NCBI GenBank assembly: GCA_937928195.1
Contig: CALEYZ010000158.1
Location: 1-34,863 of the forward strand
Origin: an uncultured Limnohabitans sp.
Lineage (GTDB): Bacteria > Pseudomonadota > Gammaproteobacteria > Burkholderiales > Burkholderiaceae_C
Length of the DNA: 34,863 nt
Direction of reading: 5' to 3'
The notes beneath the pieces were generated by a model, which ran no database searches, was not told the origin of the DNA, and worked only from the letters and a program-made list of their open reading frames with translations. The position numbers and the translations under genes were made by a program. Within the stretch, counting starts at the first letter, position 1. Every line of letters begins with the position of its first letter. Shown piece by piece: positions 23,601 to 31,070 of this stretch.

Positions 23601-25655
23601 TTAGATTTCTGCCGTCTCAGCTGTTTTGTCTGATGACAAGCCTGTGCTGGCGATCACTTTGCGCCAGCGCAGTAACTCCAATTGCACATGCCGTGAGAGT
23701 TGCTGTGGTGTGCTGGTTTTAACTTGCGCACCGTCTTGCGCCATGCGTGCACGCACTTCTGCATCGTTGAGCACTTCGTTCAGCGTCTGATTGATTTTGT
23801 CCACAATTTCGGGTGAGGTACCGCGCGGTGCAAACAGGGCGTACCACTGTGTCAAGTCAAAATCATCCAGACCCCATTCGGACAAAGTCGGAATGTCTTG
23901 CCATTCAGGCAGGCGCGTCGGTGTCGCAATGGCCAGTGCCTTGACTTTGCCACTCTTTAGGTAAGGCAGCGCGCTGAACAAGCTGGGGAACATCCATTGC
24001 GCTTGACCACGAACCAAAGCGTTGATGGCCGGTGCTGCGCCTGCATGGTGTTCGCCTGCTGTCAATGCGCTGTGTTGCACTTGAAGCGTTCGCCTTAGCA
24101 TCTCTGCGGCCAAATGCGGAATGGTGCCTGCGCCAGCGGATGCATAGTTCAAGGGTCTGTCGGTGGTCCTCAGGAGGTCCATGAAGTCTTGAAAATTCCT
24201 CGCCGGCAAAGACGCATTCACAACCAGCAGCGTCGGCGAATGCCCGACCAAGCCGACAGGCGCGAAGTCTTGTTCGGGGTCGTATCGCAGGGACTGCATC
24301 ACAGGATTGATGCCATGCGTTGCGATGTAACCAAACATCAGGGTGTGGCCATCAGGCTGTGAAGCTGCCACGTATTCTGCCGCCACGCTGCCATTGGCAC
24401 CTGTGCGGTTGTCCACACTGACCACGTTGCCAAAGAGGGGGCCAATTTTGCGCGTGATGATGCGGGCCATGGTGTCGTTGCCACCACCTGCGCTGGTGGG
24501 CACAATGATTTTGACTTCATGCTGCGGAAAGTGGGCGGCCAACTTCTGCGCTTCTATTTTTTCTGAGCTCGGACTTGGAAACACATACTGCGGCAAATGC
24601 AATTCGCCTTGCATGATTTTTCGGGCAGTTCGGACCAAGGCGGCGCGCACGACATTGAGGTCAGCACCCTCACCGGTCAGTTCTACGTCCAGATCAATTT
24701 GCCCTTGCGGGTGAACCACCGACAGTGGGTGTCGCCCTGCATTGCGTTTGAGGCCGCTGGCCACGGTGCCAGGCATTGCAAACGCTGTGACTACTCCGAT
24801 CGCGCCAGTCACAGCGTGCGACATGTGGCATTTGTGCGGTGTGAAATATCTGGACACGATGCTGTTGGGGTGGTCGCCTTCGCTCACCAAAACAGGCTTG
24901 GGAATCACGCTGTTCGTCACATCGCCCAAACCCATGCGTCGACCCATTTCAAGTCGGAGTTTTTCAATTCGCTCCAGCAGCGGACGATTTGCGTCCAATT
25001 CTGCAGGCCGTTCGCGACCGGTGACACCCATGTCTTTGGCGCGCAAAATCATCAGAGGCATGGCCGCATCAATGCAGGTGATCTCAAGGCCATCGACCAC
25101 ATCAATGCGACTGCCTGTCGGAAAAACTTTGCCAGTGACTGCGCCCCATGCATCTAAAAAATTCAGCAAGATGGGGGCGGCAGTGCCGGCGACGCCATCG
25201 ATGCGCGCATCGCCTTCGTAAGTGACTTTGCGACCTGGGGTACAAACTGTCGATTCAATCGTGGCACCCGTGTTTACGTTGTGAATGCGAACGGTGGTGG
25301 TGCCATCTTGTGCTTCAATCAGGCCTTGCTCAATGGCAAAAGGTGCCACACCGGCCAGCATGTTGCCGCAATTGGGACGTGTGTCGACTGACTGGTGACC
25401 CACGCCCACTTGTGCAAACAAATAATCCAGGTCACAACCTGGTTTTTGAGAGAGAGAGACGATGGCCACTTTGCTGTTCAAAGTGCTGCCGCCACCCAAC
25501 CCATCCAGTTGCAAAGGATCTGATGCGCCAATTGCACCGATCAGGGCTTGATCGCGCTCAGCGTCATTCTCAGGCAGCCATTCGCGAAGAAAAAATGGCC
25601 CGCGAGAAGTGCCTGCGCGCATCAGTACACATGGGATATTGCGATTGACCATCAT
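23601..25655 (-). CDS. PrpF-type isomerase fused to a Bug/TctC domain
   Basis: 684 residues from ATG 25655, which overlaps the upstream Bug stop as TGATG (TTG 25658 and ATG 25652 also possible). Residues 1-356 are a complete PrpF/GalD-family isomerase: 'RAGTSRGPFF' start, Lys62 in 'LNSKVA', Cys96 in 'RPNCGNML', and a C-terminal 'RTARKIMQGELHLP'. Residues about 380-674 are a Bug/TctC substrate-binding fold: 'VKIIVPTSAGGGND', 'PDGHTLMFGYIATHG', 'LRYDPEQDFAPVGLVG'. No signal peptide precedes either part. PrpF enzymes isomerise unsaturated tricarboxylates (methylaconitate, aconitate, oxalomesaconate); the exact substrate here is open. The usual Bug H-V-P-Y-K-G segment is replaced and lengthened (residues 525-542). 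The frame is uninterrupted. Confidence 0.85.
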   Translation of the reverse strand: MMVNRNIPCVLMRAGTSRGPFFLREWLPENDAERDQALIGAIGASDPLQLDGLGGGSTLNSKVAIVSLSQKPGCDLDYLFAQVGVGHQSVDTRPNCGNMLAGVAPFAIEQGLIEAQDGTTTVRIHNVNTGATIESTVCTPGRKVTYEGDARIDGVAGTAAPILLNFLDAWGAVTGKVFPTGSRIDVVDGLEITCIDAAMPLMILRAKDMGVTGRERPAELDANRPLLERIEKLRLEMGRRMGLGDVTNSVIPKPVLVSEGDHPNSIVSRYFTPHKCHMSHAVTGAIGVVTAFAMPGTVASGLKRNAGRHPLSVVHPQGQIDLDVELTGEGADLNVVRAALVRTARKIMQGELHLPQYVFPSPSSEKIEAQKLAAHFPQHEVKIIVPTSAGGGNDTMARIITRKIGPLFGNVVSVDNRTGANGSVAAEYVAASQPDGHTLMFGYIATHGINPVMQSLRYDPEQDFAPVGLVGHSPTLLVVNASLPARNFQDFMDLLRTTDRPLNYASAGAGTIPHLAAEMLRRTLQVQHSALTAGEHHAGAAPAINALVRGQAQWMFPSLFSALPYLKSGKVKALAIATPTRLPEWQDIPTLSEWGLDDFDLTQWYALFAPRGTSPEIVDKINQTLNEVLNDAEVRARMAQDGAQVKTSTPQQLSRHVQLELLRWRKVIASTGLSSDKTAETAEI

Positions 25656-26611
25656 CAATCCGCTTGGAGCTTGGCACGTTGAACCACGCTACGCCATTTG
25701 GTCAAATCTTTTTTCACCAAGTCGGCCAATTGCTCCGGCGTGCTGGATTCAACATCTGCGCCATGACCCTCCAGGCGTTTGATGATTTCAGGATCGGCCA
25801 AGGCTTTGTTCAGACTTTGATTCAATTTGGCAATGGTGTCTTTGGGTGTCTTAGCGGGCGCGAAGAAGCCGTACCACTGTTCTACGTCGACGCCATCAAT
25901 GCCTTGTTCTTTGAGCGTTGGGACATTGGGCAAGGCACTCGAGCGTTTGGCGCCGGCAATCGCCAGACCGTTCAGCTTTCCAGATTTGATGTAGGGCAAG
26001 GCCGTGAAAAGGCTAGGGAACATCAATTGTGTTTGACCGCCAATGGTGTCTGTGATTGCAGGTGCTGAGCCCTTGTAGGGCACATGCAAAGGTTGAGTTT
26101 GCGTTGCCAGTTTGAACAGCTCGGCTGTGAAGTGAGGTGCTGTGCCGTTGCCTGCAGAGGCAAAGCTGTAGACATCGGGTTTGTCTTTGAGCAGCTTGAC
26201 CAGCTCTTTGACGTCTTTGGCTTTTACTGTGGGGTTGATGACCAAAATGGTAGGCGAATAGCCCACCAAACCGACAGGCTCAAAGTCTTTGATGGGGTCG
26301 TAGCGCAACTTTTGCAAGGCAGGGTTCATGCCGTGCGTTGCAATGTAGCCAAACATCAAGGTGTTGCCATCGGGTGCGGCGCGTGCAACGAACTCGGCAG
26401 CCAAAGCGCCATTGGCGCCTGCCTTGTTCTCAACAATCACGGTGCGGCCGAGCAGCACGCTCATTTTTTGACCCACTGTGCGGGCCATGGCATCGTTGCC
26501 ACCACCGGCGGCAGTCGGAACCACGATGGTGATGGGTTTGTCAGTTTGCGCCCAAGCGACCATTGCTGGAATTAAGCAAATTGTCGCGATCCACTTTTTG
26601 ATTTTCAACAT
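25655..26611 (-). CDS. Tripartite tricarboxylate transporter binding protein (Bug/TctC)
   Basis: 318 residues from ATG 26611, chosen because AAAGGA lies upstream and a signal peptide starts directly there (cleavage near 'MVAWA-Q'); the open frame extends further upstream without family similarity. The mature protein opens 'ITIVVPTAAGGGNDAMAR' and contains 'PDGNTLMFGYIATHGMNP', 'HVPYKGSAPAI' and 'GHGADVESSTPEQ'. Bug proteins capture carboxylates in the periplasm and pass them to TctAB-type carriers or serve as sensors. It is close in sequence to the Bug domain of the downstream fusion, sharing the unusual GYIATHG. It is transcribed divergently from the LysR gene. Confidence 0.92.
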   Translation of the reverse strand: MLKIKKWIATICLIPAMVAWAQTDKPITIVVPTAAGGGNDAMARTVGQKMSVLLGRTVIVENKAGANGALAAEFVARAAPDGNTLMFGYIATHGMNPALQKLRYDPIKDFEPVGLVGYSPTILVINPTVKAKDVKELVKLLKDKPDVYSFASAGNGTAPHFTAELFKLATQTQPLHVPYKGSAPAITDTIGGQTQLMFPSLFTALPYIKSGKLNGLAIAGAKRSSALPNVPTLKEQGIDGVDVEQWYGFFAPAKTPKDTIAKLNQSLNKALADPEIIKRLEGHGADVESSTPEQLADLVKKDLTKWRSVVQRAKLQAD

Positions 26612-26708
26612 GCGATGTCCTTTTTGAAGCCGAATGCAAACACTGCTCAGCGAATGGCCGTGATCTTCGCGAAAAAAATTGTTTTGCTGAAGTGCAATTT
26701 TTAATATG

Positions 26709-26731
26709 ATTGATGCATGAAACGCATCAAT
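26709..26731. promoter_or_regulatory. Inverted repeat over the LysR start codon
   Basis: ATTGATGC-N7-GCATCAAT, perfect 8-base arms, with a T-N11-A core (T26714, A26726) as expected for LysR-type regulator sites. The LysR gene's own ATG (26717) lies inside the spacer, and TAATAT (26702-26707) just upstream could be its -10 box. A second weaker repeat, TTGC-N6-GCAA, lies at 26684-26697. Autorepression and control of the divergent Bug-prpF unit are plausible. Confidence 0.55.
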
Positions 26732-27628
26732 TTTGATTTGCAACAACTGCAAGCCTTCATCGCAGTCGCTGAGCGAGGCAGCTTTCGATCCGCTGCCGAT
26801 CACATTCATTTGTCACCCCCCGCGCTAAGCCGCCGCATTGAAAGGTTGGAATCCATCATTGGCACCCGCCTGTTCAATCGCACCACACGAGAAGTCGAAT
26901 TGACGAGTTTGGGACGTGTGTTCTTAGATCGCGCACGGTCTGCCATTGATGACCTTGAGTCGGCCATGTTGGGCATCTCTGACATTGCAGCCACACGCAG
27001 CGGACGAGTCACAGTCGCTTGTGTGCCTTCAGCGGCACTCTATTTCTTGCCGCAGGTTATCCGCAGTTTTTCAGCCAAGTACCCCTCCATCCGAATCCGT
27101 GTCATTGACGAATCGATGAACCAGACTTTGCAGAGCGTGTTAAGCGGTGAGTCAGATTTCGGCATCGGATTCATGAACAACCTGATGCCTGAAATTACCT
27201 TTGAAGCCATCCACAGCGACCCCTTTGTGTTGGCCATGCGGCGCGATCACCCGCTGGCCAAGCGCAAAACCATCAGTTGGTCTGTGGTCGAGGGCGAGCA
27301 ACTGATTTCGGTCTCGCGCAGCAGTGGCAATCGCCAACTCTTGGACGATGCCATGACCAAGTCTGGTATGCACCCAGATTTTGCCTTTGAGGTCAGTCAC
27401 ATTGGCACTTTGTTAGGCATGGTTGAGGCCGGTTTGGGCTTGGCTGCGGTACCGCGCATGGCCCTGCCGATGAACCACGCCGCGGTGATTGGTTTGCCCC
27501 TGCGGCAGCCAACCATCTCTCGAAGCTTGGGTTTGTTGCGAAAACAAGGCGCTGCTTTGCGACCCGCAGCAGCCATGTTCCATGAGCATTTATCATCGGC
27601 ACTGCGCAGAAAAAAACAGTCAGCCTAG
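26717..27628 (+). CDS. LysR-family transcriptional regulator
   Basis: 303 residues. The winged helix-turn-helix covers about 7-65 ('LQQLQAFIAVAERGSFRSAADHIHLSPPALSRRIERLE'), followed by the periplasmic-binding-like effector domain ('GRVTVACVPSAALYFLPQVIRSF', 'FGIGFMNNL'). It sits at the centre of the carboxylate island, divergent from the Bug-prpF fusion unit and upstream of the SDR-Bug-tcuAB unit, so it is the likely regulator of both; TcuR of Salmonella, which controls tcuABC, is also LysR-type. No Shine-Dalgarno precedes the ATG, which lies within an inverted repeat. Confidence 0.93.
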   Translation: MKRINFDLQQLQAFIAVAERGSFRSAADHIHLSPPALSRRIERLESIIGTRLFNRTTREVELTSLGRVFLDRARSAIDDLESAMLGISDIAATRSGRVTVACVPSAALYFLPQVIRSFSAKYPSIRIRVIDESMNQTLQSVLSGESDFGIGFMNNLMPEITFEAIHSDPFVLAMRRDHPLAKRKTISWSVVEGEQLISVSRSSGNRQLLDDAMTKSGMHPDFAFEVSHIGTLLGMVEAGLGLAAVPRMALPMNHAAVIGLPLRQPTISRSLGLLRKQGAALRPAAAMFHEHLSSALRRKKQSA

Positions 27629-27720
27629 GCTTATTGCAACCGAGATGCTTGCACTTTCCCAAAATTAGGTAAGCTTGCGGCGCAATTTATTTACAAACAA
27701 TCAATCTACGGAATCGCATC

Positions 27721-28476
27721 ATGGATTTGCAACTCAAGAATAAAACTGCCTTGGTCACAGGCGCCAGTGTGGGTATTGGCCGCGGCATTGCCAAGGCATT
27801 GGCCGCTGAAGGCGTGAAGCTGGCGATTTCTGCTCGCCGTGCTGACAAGTTGCAAGAAGTGGCCGATGAAATTGTGGCTGCTGGCGGTCACCGCCCCGTC
27901 ATCATTGAGTCTGACCTCTACCCAGAAGACGCAGCCGCCAAACTCACCGCGGCCGCAATTCAAGGCCTGGGTCATGTGGACATTTTGGTCAACAACGCAG
28001 GCGGCTCTCGAAGCTTCAAAGATTTGCACGTGAGCGAAGAAGCTTGGCAAGAAGCCATCACCTTGAACTTTCACCGCCCTCGCCAAGTGGCAGACGCCTT
28101 GGTTGATCAAATGATTGCGCGCAAATGGGGTCGCATCATCAACATCACAGGCAAGAGCGAACCCGACCATGTCAATGGCGCCTTCTGCGCCAAGGCTGGC
28201 ATTCACAGTTGGGCCAAAGGCTTGTCGCGCATGGTCGGCCCGCATGGCATTACCGTGAATTGCATTCCGCCTGGTCGCATTCACTCAGAGCAAATTTTCC
28301 GCAACTACACGCCTGAGTACCGTCAGTGGCAGTGTGAAAACGAAATCCCCATGGGGCGTTATGGCGAACCAGAAGACATGGCCAATTTGGTCACCTTCTT
28401 GTCCTCGCCTTTGGCCAGCTACATCACGGGTGCCGTGATTCCGGTGGACGGTGGTTTGCGTCGTTATCAGTTTTAA
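27721..28476 (+). CDS. SDR-family protein lacking the catalytic Tyr
   Basis: 251 residues of classical SDR fold: T-G-A-S-V-G-I-G cofactor loop (13-20), D65 of the adenine pocket, N-N-A-G at 91-94, Asn116, and C-terminal 'PVDGG'. Basic residues Arg39-Arg40 after beta-2 suggest NADP(H). At the Y-x-x-x-K active site, Lys158 is kept in 'A-F-C-A-K-A-G', but the Tyr position (154) is Ala. The role is therefore uncertain: a divergent dehydrogenase, or a non-redox SDR. It leads a likely operon with a Bug protein and tcuAB (57 bp gap). A TTGC-N3-GCAA repeat lies upstream at 27675-27685. Confidence 0.85.
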   Translation: MDLQLKNKTALVTGASVGIGRGIAKALAAEGVKLAISARRADKLQEVADEIVAAGGHRPVIIESDLYPEDAAAKLTAAAIQGLGHVDILVNNAGGSRSFKDLHVSEEAWQEAITLNFHRPRQVADALVDQMIARKWGRIINITGKSEPDHVNGAFCAKAGIHSWAKGLSRMVGPHGITVNCIPPGRIHSEQIFRNYTPEYRQWQCENEIPMGRYGEPEDMANLVTFLSSPLASYITGAVIPVDGGLRRYQF

Positions 28477-28533
28477 ACACACCATTGCCCAGCGCAAGAT
28501 GTGTCTAAACTGTGCACATCAAAGGAGACCAAC

Positions 28534-29544
28534 ATGAACAAAATGATTTCTTATTCTCGCCGTCAGTGGAGTGCGCTGGCAATGGGTGCTGCCATGGTGT
28601 GTGGCGGCTGGGGTGCCACTGTTTCGACGGCGCAAGCCCAAAACCAGTGGCCTAACAAAGCCATCCGTTTTGTGGTGCCCTTTGCACCGGGCGGTACCAG
28701 TGAGATTGTGGCGCGCTCTGTGGCGGCCGAGCTCACCAAGCAATTGGGTGTGAGCGTGTATGTGGAAAACAAACCGGGCGGTGCGGGTGTCACGGCCATG
28801 GTGGATGTGTCCAAAGCCGCCCCCGATGGCTACACGATCATATTGGGGCACGTGGGCACCCTGGCTGTGAACCCCTACATGTTGAAGAATCAGCCTTACG
28901 ACGTTAACAAAGACTTCGTGCCGGTCACCTTGTTGGCCAAGGTGCCCAATGTGTTTGTGATTCATCCCGACGTGCCTGCCAAAAACTTCAAAGAGTTTGT
29001 GGCGTACGCCAAGAAAAATCCAGGACAACTCAATTACGGTTCCGCTGGCAACGCCAGCGCAGGCCATTTGGCCATGGAGTATTTGAAGTTGGTCACGGGC
29101 ATGTACATGACGCACATTCCCTACCGCGGTACGGGCCCACAACTCACTGATTTGCTGGCAGGTCGCACCCAAGCTTCTTCAGCCGGCATGCCGGCTTTGG
29201 GTGCCCACATTCGCAGCGGCAAATTGCGGGCCATTGCGGTGGGTACGCAGCAGCGCATTCCTGCATTGCCCGATGTGCCGACTGTTGCTGAATTGGGCTT
29301 CAAAGATTTTGAAACTTCACAGTGGTATGGCATGTTGGCGCCTGCAGGCACACCGCCCGAGATTGTGAAGCGCTTGCAAGAGGAGTCTTACAAAGCCCTC
29401 AAATCGAGTGCCGTGACAGAGCGTTTTGCCACTGACAACGCCGTGGGTGGTGGCGGGCCTTCTGCTGATTTCGCAGCGTTCATTAAAAACGAACAGCGCA
29501 TTTGGAGCGACATCGTCAAACGCGCTGACATCAAAGCCGATTGA
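28534..29544 (+). CDS. Tripartite tricarboxylate transporter binding protein (Bug/TctC)
   Basis: 336 residues from ATG 28534, which has a strong AAAGGAGA ribosome site; the open frame continues upstream to GTG 28501 without support. The export signal runs to about residue 36 (STAQAQ) and contains S-R-R-Q-W, so Tat or Sec export are both possible. The mature domain shows 'IRFVVPFAPGGTSEIVAR', 'VENKPGGAGV', 'PDGYTIILGHVGTLAVNP' and 'HIPYRGTGPQLTDLLAG', all typical of Bug proteins. It is more standard than the two left-hand Bug sequences and not their close paralogue. Placed 31 bp before tcuA, it probably binds tricarballylate or a related acid. Confidence 0.92.
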   Translation: MNKMISYSRRQWSALAMGAAMVCGGWGATVSTAQAQNQWPNKAIRFVVPFAPGGTSEIVARSVAAELTKQLGVSVYVENKPGGAGVTAMVDVSKAAPDGYTIILGHVGTLAVNPYMLKNQPYDVNKDFVPVTLLAKVPNVFVIHPDVPAKNFKEFVAYAKKNPGQLNYGSAGNASAGHLAMEYLKLVTGMYMTHIPYRGTGPQLTDLLAGRTQASSAGMPALGAHIRSGKLRAIAVGTQQRIPALPDVPTVAELGFKDFETSQWYGMLAPAGTPPEIVKRLQEESYKALKSSAVTERFATDNAVGGGGPSADFAAFIKNEQRIWSDIVKRADIKAD

Positions 29545-29575
29545 GGCCAATGCACGCAGTGCTGGAGTACATGGA

Positions 29576-31057
29576 ATGAGTTTGGACGTGTTGGTCATTG
29601 GCGGTGGCAATGCCGCCCTCAGTGCGGCGCTTATGGCGCGTGAGGCGGGCGCCAGTGTGTTGGTGCTGGAGTCTGCCCCCCGAGAGTGGCGCGGCGGCAA
29701 TTCCATGCACACGCGCAATTTGCGTTGCATGCACGATGCACCGCAAGACGTCTTGGTCGAGGCCTACCCGGAAGAAGAGTTTTGGCAAGATTTGCTGAAA
29801 GTCACGGGCGGCCTGACCAACGAGCACATGGCGCGTTTGGCCATTCGCCACTCGCACCATTGCCGTCCCTGGATGGTCAAACATGGCGTGCGTTTTCAGC
29901 CTTCTTTGTCGGGTGCGTTGCACACCGCGCGCACCAACGCATTTTTCATGGGCGGCGGCAAAGCACTCATCAATGCGTACTACCGCAGTGCCGAGAAACT
30001 CGGCGTGCAAATTCAATACAACGCCGAAGTGAACGAGTTGGAGATAGACAACGGTGTGTTCAAAGCGGCCGTGGTGAAACACAAGTCGCCACAAGGCGAG
30101 GTCATTCGCACTGAGCGCATAGAGGCCAAAGCGTGTGTCATGGCGGCTGGGGGTTTTGAGTCCAACATTCAGTGGCTCAAGGACGCTTGGGGCCAAAACG
30201 CACAAGGTGAATATCCCGCAGACAATTTCCTCATTCGCGGTACCAAGTTCAACCAAGGCACCTTGCTCAAACATTTGCTAGAGCGCGGCGCCGATCAAAT
30301 TGGCGACCCCACTCAAGCGCACATGGTGGCCATCGACGCCCGCGCACCGCTGTATGACGGTGGCATTTGCACACGCATTGACTGCGTCTCTTTGGGTGTG
30401 GTGGTGAACAAAAATGCCGAACGCTTTTACGACGAAGGCGAAGATTTCTGGCCCAAGCGCTATGCCATTTGGGGTCGCTTGGTGGCGCAGCAGCCTGGCC
30501 AAATTGGCTACTCCATCACCGATGCCAAAGCCGTGGGCCGTTTCATGCCGCCCGTGTTTGCAGGCACGGTGGCGCAAACACTGCCTGAGTTGGCGCAAAA
30601 GTTGGGCTTGAATGTGGCAACATTCATGGCCACCCTGAACGCTTACAACCAAGCCTGTGTGCCAGGTCATTTTGACCACACCGTGCTTGACGATTGCCAC
30701 ACCGACGGTGTGACGCCCGCCAAAACGCATTGGGCCTTGCCGCTGGACACCGCGCCTTTTTATGCTTACCCCGTCAAGCCGGGCATCACCTTCACGTACC
30801 TCGGTTTGAAAACGGATGAAACCACTGCGGTCAGATTTCAAAACCAAGCCAGCCCCAATTTGTTTGTATCGGGCGAGATGATGGCCGGCAATGTCTTGGG
30901 CAAGGGCTACACCGCTGGCGTGGGCATGACCATTGGCACGGCATTCGGCCGCATTTCCGGCGAACAGGCGGCGCGTGCAGCTTTGGGCACGCCGCATTCT
31001 GTGCCCACGTTGGCGCAGCAAGTGATGCAAGGCACGGCCGACAGGGCCACGCGCTAA
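29576..31057 (+). CDS. tcuA: FAD-dependent tricarballylate dehydrogenase
   Basis: 493 residues from ATG 29576; an upstream extension of the frame overlaps the Bug gene and has no family match. The dinucleotide fold opens 'LVIGGGNAALSAALMAREAGASVLVLE', followed by 'RGGNSMHTRN' and, at the C-terminus, 'GEMMAGNVLGKGYTAGVGMTIGTAFGRISGEQAAR', all typical of TcuA in the succinate dehydrogenase/fumarate reductase flavoprotein family. In Salmonella TcuA oxidises tricarballylate to cis-aconitate and TcuB reoxidises its flavin. tcuB follows 13 bp downstream. The permease gene tcuC of Salmonella is missing and a Bug protein takes its place. Confidence 0.9.
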   Translation: MSLDVLVIGGGNAALSAALMAREAGASVLVLESAPREWRGGNSMHTRNLRCMHDAPQDVLVEAYPEEEFWQDLLKVTGGLTNEHMARLAIRHSHHCRPWMVKHGVRFQPSLSGALHTARTNAFFMGGGKALINAYYRSAEKLGVQIQYNAEVNELEIDNGVFKAAVVKHKSPQGEVIRTERIEAKACVMAAGGFESNIQWLKDAWGQNAQGEYPADNFLIRGTKFNQGTLLKHLLERGADQIGDPTQAHMVAIDARAPLYDGGICTRIDCVSLGVVVNKNAERFYDEGEDFWPKRYAIWGRLVAQQPGQIGYSITDAKAVGRFMPPVFAGTVAQTLPELAQKLGLNVATFMATLNAYNQACVPGHFDHTVLDDCHTDGVTPAKTHWALPLDTAPFYAYPVKPGITFTYLGLKTDETTAVRFQNQASPNLFVSGEMMAGNVLGKGYTAGVGMTIGTAFGRISGEQAARAALGTPHSVPTLAQQVMQGTADRATR

Positions 31058-31070
31058 GGGCAGAAACACC

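Noticed and set aside
24338..24520. Possible separate start for the Bug part of the fusion (ATG at 24520, minus strand)
   Set aside because: That ATG is in a different frame from the Bug domain and opens a 60-codon shadow; in the correct frame no ATG with a ribosome site and signal peptide exists at the junction.
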